From Amycolatopsis sp. DSM 110486 (lineage in GTDB: Bacteria; Actinomycetota; Actinomycetes; Mycobacteriales; Pseudonocardiaceae): a stretch of 64,000 nt of DNA. The position numbers were made by a program, and so were the translations under genes. Below the pieces are notes generated by a model. The model was not told where the DNA came from and searched no databases. It saw only the letters and a program-made list of their open reading frames with translations. The stretch is from positions 7,433,001-7,497,000 of the forward strand of contig NZ_CP080519.1 in the NCBI RefSeq assembly GCF_019468465.1, in the 5' to 3' direction. Shown in pieces: positions 17,160 to 25,126 of this stretch. Within the stretch, counting starts at the first letter, position 1; every line of letters begins with the position of its first letter.

Positions 17160-17621
17160 GTGATCACCACCGGCCAGTACCTGCACGTCGTCACCCGGGC
17201 GCTGACCGGCATGGCGGCCGTCGTCGAGCAGCTCGGCGACGACCTGGCCAACACCCGCCTCGAGCTGCCCGGCGCCAACGCGCCGTACGCGGTGCTCAAC
17301 CACTGTCTCGGCGCCACGGCCTACTGGGCCGGCGAGGTCGTCTCCGGCCGCGCCGCTCACCGCGACCGCGACGCCGAGTTCACCGCCGCCGGCCCGGTCG
17401 CGCCGCTGCTCGACCGCGTGCGCAAGACCGTGCGGCAGCTCAAGAAAGACGTGACCCGCGCGGACCCGCACGCGACCGTGCCCGCCGCGCTGGCCGGCTT
17501 CGGCGACCCACTCGACGCCGGCGGCGCGCTGCTGCACCTGTGCGCCGATCTCGTCCAGCACCACGGCCAGCTCGAAATCCTGCGCGACGTCCTGCTCGCG
17601 CAAACCCGCACCGCCGCCTGA
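17160..17621 (+). CDS. DinB-superfamily protein, putative thiol transferase
   Basis: A 153-residue four-helix-bundle protein of the DinB/YfiT type. LNHCLGATAYWAGEVV and LVQHHGQLEILRDVL carry the widely spaced histidines that bind the metal in this fold. In actinomycetes many members are mycothiol-dependent transferases that conjugate the thiol to electrophiles. Here that is plausible because an organic-hydroperoxide reductase follows 33 bp downstream. The start is the GTG at 17160 with GGGGGAG five bases upstream; longer readings were rejected. Likely first gene of a small oxidative-stress operon. Confidence 0.7.
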   Translation: MITTGQYLHVVTRALTGMAAVVEQLGDDLANTRLELPGANAPYAVLNHCLGATAYWAGEVVSGRAAHRDRDAEFTAAGPVAPLLDRVRKTVRQLKKDVTRADPHATVPAALAGFGDPLDAGGALLHLCADLVQHHGQLEILRDVLLAQTRTAA

Positions 17622-17654
17622 CCCCCGAAGTTCTGTCGAGAAAGGACAGTTGCC

Positions 17655-18080
17655 ATGACTGAAACCACCTACACCGCGGTCGTCACCGCTACCGGCGAGG
17701 GCCGCAACGGCGGGCGCGCCACCGCCGCCGACGGTTCGCTCGACGTCACCCTCGCCATCCCGAAGGAGCTCGGCGGCAACGGCGGCGCGACCAACCCGGA
17801 GCAGCTGCTCGGCGCCGGCTGGGCCTCGTGTTTCCTCGGCGCGGTGAAGATCGTTGCCGCGCAGAAGAAGGTGAAGCTCGCCGACCTCGCCGTGGTCGCC
17901 GACATCACCCTGCACAACGAGTCGGCCGACTTCTGGCTCAGCGCCGCCCTACACCTCGAAGTGTCCGGTGTGGACCAGGCGACCGCCGAAGAGCTGGGTC
18001 ACGCCGCGCACCAGATCTGCCCGTACTCGAAGGCGACCCGCGGCAACGTCGAGGTCACTATCGACGCGACCGTCGCCTGA
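17655..18080 (+). CDS. ohr: Organic hydroperoxide resistance protein (OsmC/Ohr family)
   Basis: A 141-residue Ohr peroxidase with both redox cysteines: peroxidatic Cys59 in GWASCFLGA and resolving Cys122 in QICPYSKAT. ATNPEQLLGAGWASCF and the closing RGNVEV segment identify the Ohr subgroup rather than plain OsmC. It reduces organic and fatty-acid hydroperoxides in the cytosol using lipoylated proteins as electron donors. A GAAAGGA ribosome-binding site precedes the ATG. No MarR-type OhrR gene is adjacent; regulation may come from the upstream divergent region. Confidence 0.93.
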   Translation: MTETTYTAVVTATGEGRNGGRATAADGSLDVTLAIPKELGGNGGATNPEQLLGAGWASCFLGAVKIVAAQKKVKLADLAVVADITLHNESADFWLSAALHLEVSGVDQATAEELGHAAHQICPYSKATRGNVEVTIDATVA

Positions 18081-18109
18081 CGGTGCGCCCGACGGACGAG
18101 GAGCACACC

Positions 18110-19120
18110 ATGATCTCCCGGCGGGCGTTCGGGAAGGCTGTGGGAGCGGGGGCGGTCGTCGCCTCGCTCCCGACCTTCTCCTCGGAGGCCTCGGCCACCC
18201 CGGCCGTGGCCTCCGGGCTGGGCCCGGTCCGCCACGTGCGCACCGACCTGCTCGACCTCGCCTACCACGAGGTCGGCCCGGCCCGCGGCGACGTGGTGCT
18301 GCTCGGCCACGGCTGGCCGTACAGCCCGCACGCCTACGCCGAGGTCGCGCCCGCGCTGGCGGGCCGCGGCTACCGCGTGCTCGTGCCGTACCTGCGCGGT
18401 CACGGCGCCACCCGCTTCCGCGACGCCACGACGATGCGCTCCGGCCAGCAGGCCGCGCTCGGCGCGGACCTGATCGCGTTCCTCGACGCGCTCGGCGTCG
18501 AAAGCGCGGTGTTCGGCGGCTACGACTGGGGCGGGCGCGCCCTCGACGTCGCCGCCGCGCTGTGGCCGCGGCGGTGCCGCGCGCTGGTGTCGGTGAACAG
18601 CTACCTGATCCAGAACCTGGACCCGGGCGTGCTCGCGTCCTCCCCGGACGCGCCCGGCACCGAATCGGCGCACTGGTACTTCTACTTCTTCTTGACCGAG
18701 CGCGGCCACACGGCGCTGACGCGTTCGCGGCGTGACCTGGCGGAAGTGGTGTGGCGGCGCAACTCGCCGCAGTGGCGCTTCACGAGCGCCGACCTCGACA
18801 TCGCGGCCGCCGCGATGGACAATCCGGACTACGTGGACGTCGTCATCCACAACTACCGCGTGCGCCAGGGCGCGGCGCCGGGCGATCCTCGTTACGCCGG
18901 CCTCGAGGCGCGGCTGCTGGCGCAGCCACCGATCACGGTGCCGGCGGTGACGCTCGACGGGCTCGCCGACGGCAGCTTCCCGGCGACCGACGGCACGGCG
19001 TCGGCGAAACATTTCACCGGCCCGCGCGTGCACCACCGCGTGCCCGGGGCTGGGCACAACCTGCCCCAGGAGAAGCCGCGCGCGTTCGTGGACGCCGTGC
19101 TCGAAGCGGTCCGGCTGTGA
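18110..19120 (+). CDS. Tat-exported alpha/beta hydrolase, epoxide hydrolase-like
   Basis: A 336-residue protein. ISRRAFGKAVGAGAVVASLP is a twin-arginine signal, so the enzyme is exported folded. The hydrolase core has an oxyanion turn GHGWPYSPHAY, nucleophile elbow GGYDWGGRA with Asp (not Ser) as nucleophile, and a C-terminal GAGHNLPQE histidine. The Asp nucleophile points to epoxide hydrolase or haloalkane dehalogenase chemistry. GAGGAG lies six bases before the ATG. It follows ohr by 29 bp and may share its transcript. Confidence 0.8.
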   Translation: MISRRAFGKAVGAGAVVASLPTFSSEASATPAVASGLGPVRHVRTDLLDLAYHEVGPARGDVVLLGHGWPYSPHAYAEVAPALAGRGYRVLVPYLRGHGATRFRDATTMRSGQQAALGADLIAFLDALGVESAVFGGYDWGGRALDVAAALWPRRCRALVSVNSYLIQNLDPGVLASSPDAPGTESAHWYFYFFLTERGHTALTRSRRDLAEVVWRRNSPQWRFTSADLDIAAAAMDNPDYVDVVIHNYRVRQGAAPGDPRYAGLEARLLAQPPITVPAVTLDGLADGSFPATDGTASAKHFTGPRVHHRVPGAGHNLPQEKPRAFVDAVLEAVRL

Positions 19121-19176
19121 CCCCGCTCGGCGGCGGGGCCCCGGCCTCCTGGGCACCCGCCGGATCAGGAGCAGTG

Positions 19177-20193
19177 ATGCACCCCGCCAAGACGCCCGTC
19201 ACCTCGCGCGGCCGCGCCAAGCACGTGATCGCGGTGCTGGTCGTGCCCGATTCCGTGGCGCTGGAGGTCACGGTGGTGCACCAGGTGTTCGGCCCGCGGA
19301 TGGCGGCGATCGCCGAGCTGACCGGCGATGCCGACAGCGCGTACGAGGTGGTGCTGTGCGGCGAGGAGCCGCGCCAGGTGCTGTCTTCGGGTGTGGACTT
19401 CGGGGAGCTCGCGCCGCTGGAGACGCTGCTGACGGCCGACACGGTGATGGTGCCGGGTGTCGAGGAGCCGCTGGCGGAGCGGCCGCGGTCCGTGGTGCGG
19501 GCGTTGCGGGGCGCGGCGGACGCCGGCGCGCGCATGGTGTCGTTCTGCGGGGGCGCGTTCCTGCTGGCGCGGGCCGGGTTGCTGGACGGGCGCCGGGCGA
19601 CCACGCACTGGCTGTTCACCGAGGAGTTCTGCCGGGAGTTCCCGCAGGTCAAGCTGGAGCCAGGATGCCTGTACGTGGACGACGGCAGGGTGCACACGTC
19701 GGGCGGGATCTTCTCGGCGACGGACCTCGCGTTGCACCTGCTGGCCGAGGATCTCGGCCAGGCCTATGCCGGCGATGTCGGGCGCCTGCTGGTGACGGCG
19801 CCGCGGCGGCCGGGTGGGCAGGCGCAGTTCGTGAAGGACTCGATCCGGATCGCGGGGGAGCCGGCGCTCGGTTCGTTCCTGGCGTGGCTGCGGGAGCACC
19901 TGCACGAGCCGTTGACGCTGGCCGGGCTGGCCTCGCAGGTGCACCTGAGCGAGCGGAGCCTGGTGCGGAAGTTCCGGCGGGCCACCGGGATGACGGTGTT
20001 CGACTGGATCAACCGCGAGCGCGTGGCGGCCGCCAAGGTGCTGCTGGAGACGACGGACCACCGGATCTCGGAGATCGCCGCGATGGTGGGGTTCGGCTCC
20101 GCGGAAACCCTGCGTCGTCACTTCGAACGCCAGGTCGGCACCACGGCGGGCAGCTACCGGGCCACCTTTCGCGCCACTCCGGCCGCGTCGTGA
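19177..20193 (+). CDS. DJ-1/PfpI-AraC regulator (GlxA/FtrA type)
   Basis: A 338-residue regulator. Residues about 15-190 are a class I amidotransferase-like sensing domain with the elbow VSFCGGAFLLARAGLL; Cys occupies the nucleophile position, and a THWLF histidine follows. Residues about 225-335 are an AraC helix-turn-helix pair (LTLAGLASQVHLSERSLVRKFRRATG and RISEIAAMVGFGSAETLRRHF). Such proteins activate detoxification or catabolic genes. ATG chosen because AGGAG lies five bases upstream; an in-frame GTG precedes it by one codon. It follows the hydrolase gene in the same direction. Confidence 0.85.
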   Translation: MHPAKTPVTSRGRAKHVIAVLVVPDSVALEVTVVHQVFGPRMAAIAELTGDADSAYEVVLCGEEPRQVLSSGVDFGELAPLETLLTADTVMVPGVEEPLAERPRSVVRALRGAADAGARMVSFCGGAFLLARAGLLDGRRATTHWLFTEEFCREFPQVKLEPGCLYVDDGRVHTSGGIFSATDLALHLLAEDLGQAYAGDVGRLLVTAPRRPGGQAQFVKDSIRIAGEPALGSFLAWLREHLHEPLTLAGLASQVHLSERSLVRKFRRATGMTVFDWINRERVAAAKVLLETTDHRISEIAAMVGFGSAETLRRHFERQVGTTAGSYRATFRATPAAS

Positions 20194-20220
20194 CGAACCC
20201 GGCGCCGGGTGAGGCTCGAT

Positions 20221-20257
20221 CTGGCGGGATCCGAGCTTCGGACCCGCTTCCCGCCAG
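20221..20257 (+). terminator. Hairpin after the AraC-type regulator gene
   Basis: CTGGCGGG and CCCGCCAG (8-bp arms) enclose a nested TCCGA-GCT-TCGGA stem, 28 bp past the stop. A TAGCGT hexamer just downstream could be the -10 of the following ABM gene, so this may be a terminator-promoter junction. Confidence 0.5.
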
Positions 20258-20304
20258 CTAGCGTCGAAGAGCGGGGCCACGGTGGCCCAGGCGAGGAGGA
20301 AACC

Positions 20305-20610
20305 ATGCCGGCGTACGGATTTTTAGTCCAGTTCGAAGCGAAGACCGGGAAGGAGGACGACGTGGCGCAGTTCCTGACTGACGCGAAGTCCCTTGTGGAC
20401 GCCGAACCGGGCACCTTGGCCTGGTTCAGCTTCCGCCTCGGGCCGTCGTCGTTCCGGATCTTCGACGCGTTCGAGACGGAGGAGGACCGCGAAGCCCACC
20501 TCCAGGGTGAGGTCCGACGGCAGATCGAGCTGCGCGGCGACGAGCTTTTCGCCGTGCCGCCCACGATCACACCGGTGGACCTGCTGGCCACGAAGCTCCC
20601 GCCGCACTGA
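20305..20610 (+). CDS. ABM-domain protein, putative quinol monooxygenase
   Basis: A 101-residue dimeric alpha/beta-barrel (ABM) protein: GFLVQFEAKTGKEDDVAQFL and a central WFSFRLGPSSFRIFDAFETEEDREAHL segment are diagnostic. Members are cofactor-free monooxygenases such as YgiN, or small stress proteins with no known activity. GAGGAGGA lies just before the ATG, which starts at the domain boundary. A specific substrate cannot be assigned. Confidence 0.78.
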   Translation: MPAYGFLVQFEAKTGKEDDVAQFLTDAKSLVDAEPGTLAWFSFRLGPSSFRIFDAFETEEDREAHLQGEVRRQIELRGDELFAVPPTITPVDLLATKLPPH

Positions 20611-20646
20611 CCCGCCGCGACGCGGCGGCCGTGCCACGCTGGGTTC

Positions 20647-21582
20647 GTGCCCGAACCCCGTGACCCGGCCACCGCGTCCCCGCGTGACTTCGTCGGCTAC
20701 GGCCGGTACCCGCCGCGCGTGCGCTGGCCCGGCGACGCCAAGGTCGTGGTCAACGTCGTCGTGAACTACGAGGAGGGGGCCGAGTACTCGATCCCCGACG
20801 GCGACGGCCGCAACGACGGCTGGGGCGAGTACGCGTACGAGGTCGGCCCCGAGGTGCGTGACTTCGGCACGGAGACGCACTACGAGTTCGGCAGCCGCGT
20901 CGGGATCTGGCGGCTGGCGCGGATCTTCGACCGGTACTCGGTGCCGGTGAGCGTCGGCGCGTGCGCGGTGGCGCTGGAGCGCAACCCGGCCGTCGCGGAG
21001 TGGATCCGCGAACGCGGCCACGACGTGATCGGCCACGGCTACCGCTGGCTCGACTACGCGCGGATGTCCGTCGACGACGAGCGGGACCACCTGCACCGCG
21101 CGATCGAGTCGCTGGAGCGGACGACGGGACAGCGGCCGCGCGGGTGGTACGTGCGGTCGTTCCCGAGCGAGCACACGCTCGACCTGCTCGTGGAGGAAGG
21201 CGGGTTTCTCTACGATTCGGATCCGTGCAACGACGAGCTGCCGTACTTTTCGGAGCGCGGGCTGCTGATCGTGCCGTATTCCAAGGTGTACAACGACACC
21301 CGCTACCTGCTGAGCCCGACCTACGGCTCGCCGGCGCAGTTCTTCGAGAGCCTGCGGCTCGCGCTCGACTACCTTTGCGAGGAAGCCGACGACGGCTTCG
21401 GGGCGCGGATGATGACCGTCGGGCTGCACCCGCGGTGGAGCGGTCAGGCCGGGCGCGCGGCGGCCGTGCGGGATTTCGTCCGGTATGCCACGGAGCAGCC
21501 GGGTGTCCGCTTCCTGCGGCGGCTCGACATCGCGCAGTGGTGGTCGGACCACCACCGGGACTGGGAGCCGATCGGGCCGTGA
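20647..21582 (+). CDS. Polysaccharide deacetylase-fold hydrolase, PuuE allantoinase-like
   Basis: A 311-residue NodB-fold enzyme of the PuuE/allantoinase type, about twice the size of a bare NodB domain. VVVNYEEGAEYSIPDGD and FGSRVGIWRLARIFDRY at the N terminus and HDVIGHGYRWLDY in the core are the subgroup signatures. PuuE enzymes hydrolyse allantoin or related cyclic amides without metal dependence; others are peptidoglycan or chitooligosaccharide deacetylases. No signal peptide, so it is cytosolic, which favours a small-molecule amide substrate. GTG start, 36 bp after the ABM gene. No other purine-catabolic gene is nearby. Confidence 0.75.
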   Translation: MPEPRDPATASPRDFVGYGRYPPRVRWPGDAKVVVNVVVNYEEGAEYSIPDGDGRNDGWGEYAYEVGPEVRDFGTETHYEFGSRVGIWRLARIFDRYSVPVSVGACAVALERNPAVAEWIRERGHDVIGHGYRWLDYARMSVDDERDHLHRAIESLERTTGQRPRGWYVRSFPSEHTLDLLVEEGGFLYDSDPCNDELPYFSERGLLIVPYSKVYNDTRYLLSPTYGSPAQFFESLRLALDYLCEEADDGFGARMMTVGLHPRWSGQAGRAAAVRDFVRYATEQPGVRFLRRLDIAQWWSDHHRDWEPIGP

Positions 21583-21645
21583 CTGCCGGCCGTTACTGTC
21601 GGGCCGTGACTGTCCACAGTGGTCCTCGGTCGTTACGGTGTCCTC

Positions 21646-22503
21646 ATGGTGGGTGACGCGAGGACGGTGTCGGTGCCGGTCGAGGGCGGGGCGCTGGCCG
21701 TGGAGGTGGTGGCCGCGGCTTCGGCGCCGGTGCTCGCCGTCCACGGGGTGACCAGCAACCGCCGGCTGTGGAACTGGCTGCGGGCCGAGGCGCCGGACCT
21801 GTCGCTGGTGATGCCGGACCTGCGTGGGCGCGCGGGCAGCTTCGCGGTCGCCGGCCCGTCTTCGTTGCGGCAGCACGCTTCGGACCTGGTCCGGGTGCTC
21901 GACGCGCTGGGCCACCCGGTGGTCGACGTGTGCGGGATGTCCCTGGGCGGGTTCGTCGCGGTGGAGCTCGCCACGCGCAGGCCGGACCGCGTGCGCGGGC
22001 TCGTGCTGGTCGACGGCGGATTCCCGATGGCCGTGCCCCCGGGCCTCACGCCCGAGACGGTGCCCGCCGCGTTCGCCCCGCAGCTGGAGCGCGTCTCGCG
22101 GCGCTGGGCGGACGTCGACGAGTACTTGGCCTATTTCACGCGCACCAACCCCTTGCTGGACGCCGCCGACCCGCTCCTGCGCGACTGCCTCGACCACGAC
22201 CTGTCCGACGGCCGCGTCTTCCTCAGCCGCGAAGCCGTGCTGGCCGACGCGACCGACGTGTTCTTCGGCGAGTCGCGCTGGCAGGAGATCGCCGTGCCGA
22301 CCGAGCTGGTGTGCGCCGAGTGGAGCTCGGGGGCGGGCACGCCGCCCGCGTACAGCGACGAGGCTCTGACCGGTTTCCGTGCCGCCCTGCCCTCCCTGCG
22401 CCGCCCCCGGCGCATCACCGGCGCCGACCACGCGGCCACGATCATGACCCACTCGGGCGCGGCCGTCGTAAGTGCGGCGCTGCACGATCTGCTGGCCCGA
22501 TAG
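21646..22503 (+). CDS. Alpha/beta hydrolase
   Basis: A 285-residue serine hydrolase. VLAVHGVTSNRRLW supplies the oxyanion turn, CGMSLGGFVAVELA the nucleophile elbow (Ser), and ITGADHAATIM the closing histidine. MPDLRGRAGS is typical of the lactonase/esterase branch. The ATG at 21646 is preferred; an upstream in-frame start nine codons earlier lacks a ribosome-binding site. Substrate unknown. Confidence 0.75.
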   Translation: MVGDARTVSVPVEGGALAVEVVAAASAPVLAVHGVTSNRRLWNWLRAEAPDLSLVMPDLRGRAGSFAVAGPSSLRQHASDLVRVLDALGHPVVDVCGMSLGGFVAVELATRRPDRVRGLVLVDGGFPMAVPPGLTPETVPAAFAPQLERVSRRWADVDEYLAYFTRTNPLLDAADPLLRDCLDHDLSDGRVFLSREAVLADATDVFFGESRWQEIAVPTELVCAEWSSGAGTPPAYSDEALTGFRAALPSLRRPRRITGADHAATIMTHSGAAVVSAALHDLLAR

Positions 22504-22535
22504 AGCCGTTGTCGGGGTGGGTGTTTCTGCGGCGC

Positions 22536-22563
22536 TTGACAATTATGACGGTTGTCATAGCCT
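22536..22563 (+). promoter_or_regulatory. Leaderless-type promoter with an embedded 16-bp operator
   Basis: TTGACA (22536-22541) and TAGCCT (22558-22563) are spaced 16 bp, placing the transcription start at or next to the GTG at 22570. Between them lies the perfect dyad TATGAC-GGTT-GTCATA (22544-22559), the size of a TetR-family operator, which would block the promoter when occupied. Confidence 0.6.
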
Positions 22564-22569
22564 TCGGGG

Positions 22570-23031
22570 GTGGCCGATCCCTGGTTCTTCTCCCGCCTGT
22601 TACCCGGCGTCCGCCTCGCCGGCACCATCCTCGACGGCGTACTCCGGGGCCCGGAAGCCGTGAAGGCGCAGGTCCGCGCCGTGGGGGCGTGCTACTCGGG
22701 CATGACGGTCCGCTGGCACCTCGACGCCGGGGACCGGCAGGCGGAGGAGTACGCGGCCCAGGTCCGCGGGCACACCATCTTCGGCACCGGCACCTTCCAC
22801 TTCGACGAACGCGGTGAGATCGACGAGATCGTGGTGAACCACCGTCCGCTAGGGGCGGCGCTGGTTCTGGCAGGGCTGGTCGGGGGTGATGTTGCGCCGG
22901 GGTTGGCGGTTTCCGGTCTTGGCGCTTCTGACGACGCGCCGGGTGGTGCTGTTGCCGCGAGCGGGGCGGGCTCGGCCGATTCCGAGGGCGGGGTTGCGCC
23001 TGGCGATCCGCCGTCCGCAGGTTCGCACTGA
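22570..23031 (+). CDS. NTF2-like protein with a low-complexity C-terminal tail
   Basis: A 153-residue protein probably made from a leaderless mRNA (GTG start at the predicted transcription start). Residues 1-100 resemble small NTF2/SnoaL-like proteins (MTVRWHLDAGDRQAEEYAAQVRGHTIFG, then HFDERGEIDEIVVNHRPLGA). The final 50 residues are a Gly/Ala/Ser/Asp-rich tail with no recognisable fold. No catalytic residues can be assigned. It lies 38 bp upstream of the MDR reductase gene and is probably co-transcribed with it. Confidence 0.6.
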   Translation: MADPWFFSRLLPGVRLAGTILDGVLRGPEAVKAQVRAVGACYSGMTVRWHLDAGDRQAEEYAAQVRGHTIFGTGTFHFDERGEIDEIVVNHRPLGAALVLAGLVGGDVAPGLAVSGLGASDDAPGGAVAASGAGSADSEGGVAPGDPPSAGSH

Positions 23032-23069
23032 TCCGTTCCTTCTGCCGACTTCCTGAGAGGACTTCCCCG

Positions 23070-24044
23070 ATGGCCCGCCTTCTGTTGACCGAGTTCGGCG
23101 ACCCCGCCACCTCCGTCCGCCTCGACGACACCCCGGCTCCGAAGCCCGGGCCGGACGACGTCGTGGTCGAGATGCTCGCCGCCCCGCTCAACCCCGCGGA
23201 CTTCCTGCTGATGCGCGGCCTCTACGGCGTCCGCCCGGGGCTGCCCGCGCCCCTCGGCGCGGAGGGCGTGGGCCGGGTCGTCGAGGGCGATGCCGAGCTG
23301 GTGGGCAAGCGCGTGCTCATCCTGCCGACCATGGAACAGGGCCTGTGGGCGGACAAAGTGGTGCTCCCGCGGCGAAACGTGATGCCGATGCGCGAGGACG
23401 CCGACGTCCTCCAGCTGTCCATGCTCGCCGTCAACCCCGCGACGGCTTACCAACTGCTGCGCCTGTACGGCCGGCTTGAGCCGGGTTCGTGGATCGCCCA
23501 GACCGCCGCGAACTCCGCCATGGGCCGCTACCTCATCACCCTGGCCCGGCGCGCCGGCCTGCGCACTCTGAACGTCGTCCGCCGCCCCGAAGCCGCCGCC
23601 GAAGTCCTCTCCGCGGGCGGCGACGCGGCTGTGGTCTCCGACGACAACCTCCGCGCCTCCCTGAAATCCGCCCTGGCCGGCGAGCGGCTGTCCCTGATCC
23701 TCGACGCCACCGGCGGCCCGGTCGTCAAGGACCTCACCCGCGCCCTCGAAGACGGCGGCACCGTCGTCACCTACGCCTTCCCCGAAGGCGCCCCGCGGAT
23801 CTCCCCGGCCGACCTCGTCTTCCGCGGCATCACCCTCAGGGGCTTCTGGCTGATGAACTGGCTCCGCACCGCCACGGCCGCCGAGGTGACCACCTTGTAC
23901 TCCGACTTGGCCGACCTGGTGGCCACCGGCGAGCTGACGGCGCCGGTCGAAGCGACGTACCGGCTGGAGAAGTACGAGGAAGCCTTCGCGCACTCGCTGA
24001 CCCCTGGTCGCCGAGGCAAGATCCTCTTCACCTTCGGCGAGTGA
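23070..24044 (+). CDS. Medium-chain reductase, enoyl reductase / quinone oxidoreductase-like
   Basis: A 324-residue MDR-family enzyme without zinc-ligand cysteines. PLNPADFLLMRGLYGVRP (catalytic-Tyr region) and the nucleotide-binding AANSAMGRYLITLARRAGL match mitochondrial-type trans-2-enoyl reductases (ETR) and related quinone reductases using NADPH. Likely substrates are an enoyl thioester or an alpha,beta-unsaturated carbonyl. It is downstream of the NTF2-like gene and so probably under the same operator. A terminator follows before the hopanoid operon. Confidence 0.78.
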   Translation: MARLLLTEFGDPATSVRLDDTPAPKPGPDDVVVEMLAAPLNPADFLLMRGLYGVRPGLPAPLGAEGVGRVVEGDAELVGKRVLILPTMEQGLWADKVVLPRRNVMPMREDADVLQLSMLAVNPATAYQLLRLYGRLEPGSWIAQTAANSAMGRYLITLARRAGLRTLNVVRRPEAAAEVLSAGGDAAVVSDDNLRASLKSALAGERLSLILDATGGPVVKDLTRALEDGGTVVTYAFPEGAPRISPADLVFRGITLRGFWLMNWLRTATAAEVTTLYSDLADLVATGELTAPVEATYRLEKYEEAFAHSLTPGRRGKILFTFGE

Positions 24045-24071
24045 AGGCCGGCATTTCCATCGCGGCAAGAA

Positions 24072-24105
24072 GGAAGCCGCAAGTCCCGAAAGACCTGCGG
24101 CTTCC
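24072..24105. terminator. Bidirectional terminator between the MDR gene and hpnH
   Basis: GGAAGCCGCA and TGCGGCTTCC form a perfect 10-bp stem, extended by AGTC/GACC with one mismatch, between two converging genes. A short C/T run follows on the plus strand. Confidence 0.8.
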
Positions 24106-24121
24106 CCCTAAACGCGAAACC

Positions 24122-25123
24122 TCAGTGCCCCACAGCCGCGCGCACCGACTCCTTCAGCGAGCCCAGCGTGGCGATCACCGCGGTCGGCTCATAGCCGCAG
24201 TGGGCCATGCAGTTGTCGCAGCGCGGATCCTTGCCGCGGCCGAAGGCGTTCCAGTCGGTGTCCTCGATGAGTTCCTTGTAGGTCTTCGCGTAGCCGTCGT
24301 CGAGGAGGTAGCACGGGCGCTGCCAGCCGAGCAGCGAGTAGGACGGGATGCCCCACGGCGTGCACTCGAGGTCGCGCTTGCCTTCGAGGAAGTCGAGGAA
24401 CACCGGCGAGTGGTTGAGGCGCCAGCGTTTGCGGTTGCCGCCGCCGAAGGCTTTCGCGAAGAGCTCGCGGGTCTGGTTCACGCCGAGCCAGTGGTCCTGG
24501 TCCGGTGCCTTCTCGTAGGCGTACGCGGGCGAGATCTGCATGTTGTCGACACCCAGGTCGTTGAGGTAGTCGAGCACGTTGATCACGTCCTGCGAGGTGT
24601 CCCCGTTGAAGAACGTCGTGTTCGTCATCACCCGGAAGCCCTTTTCCTTGGCGAGCTTGATCGCCTCGACGGCCGCGGCGAACCCGCCCTCCTTGCGCAC
24701 CGACGCGTCGTGGCGGTCTTCGAGGCCGTCGATGTGCACCATCCACGCGAAGTTGTGGTGGGGCTTGAACTTGTGGATGTGCTTGTGCAGCAGCAGGGCG
24801 TTGGTGCAGAGGAACACGATCTTGCGCCGGTCGAGCAGCTGCCGCACGATCTCGTCGATCTTCGGGTGCATCAGCGGCTCACCGCCGGCGATGGACACCA
24901 TCGGCGCGCCGCTCTCCTCGATGGCGCCCACGGCCTGCTCGACCGGCATGCGCTGCTTGAGCAGGGTGTGCGGTTGCTCGATCTTGCCGCAGCCGGCGCA
25001 CTTGAGGTTGCAGGCGAACAGCGGCTCAAGCTCGACCAGCAGCGGGAACTTTTCCTTGCGCAGCAGCTTCTGCTTCATCAGATAACCGCCCAGTCGCACG
25101 GACTGACGCAACGGCATGGCCAT
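24122..25123 (-). CDS. hpnH: Adenosyl-hopene transferase, radical SAM
   Basis: A 333-residue radical SAM enzyme with the cluster motif Cys38-x3-Cys42-x2-Cys45 (CNLKCAGC), a SIAGGEPLMHP SAM-binding segment and a C-terminal cysteine cluster (DPRCDNCMAHCGYE). HpnH joins a 5'-deoxyadenosyl radical to diploptene (hopene), the first step of the C35 bacteriohopanepolyol side chain. It is the last gene of the hopanoid operon, directly after the HpnG-IspH fusion gene (3-bp gap). A second in-frame ATG two codons downstream is an alternative start. Confidence 0.95.
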   Translation of the reverse strand: MAMPLRQSVRLGGYLMKQKLLRKEKFPLLVELEPLFACNLKCAGCGKIEQPHTLLKQRMPVEQAVGAIEESGAPMVSIAGGEPLMHPKIDEIVRQLLDRRKIVFLCTNALLLHKHIHKFKPHHNFAWMVHIDGLEDRHDASVRKEGGFAAAVEAIKLAKEKGFRVMTNTTFFNGDTSQDVINVLDYLNDLGVDNMQISPAYAYEKAPDQDHWLGVNQTRELFAKAFGGGNRKRWRLNHSPVFLDFLEGKRDLECTPWGIPSYSLLGWQRPCYLLDDGYAKTYKELIEDTDWNAFGRGKDPRCDNCMAHCGYEPTAVIATLGSLKESVRAAVGH

Positions 25124-25126
25124 GGC

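Noticed and set aside
17056..17163. Short hydrophobic reading frame (MDPNFSLLLVLRNVL...)
   Set aside because: No ribosome-binding site, and it ends at the start of the DinB gene; probably promoter DNA.
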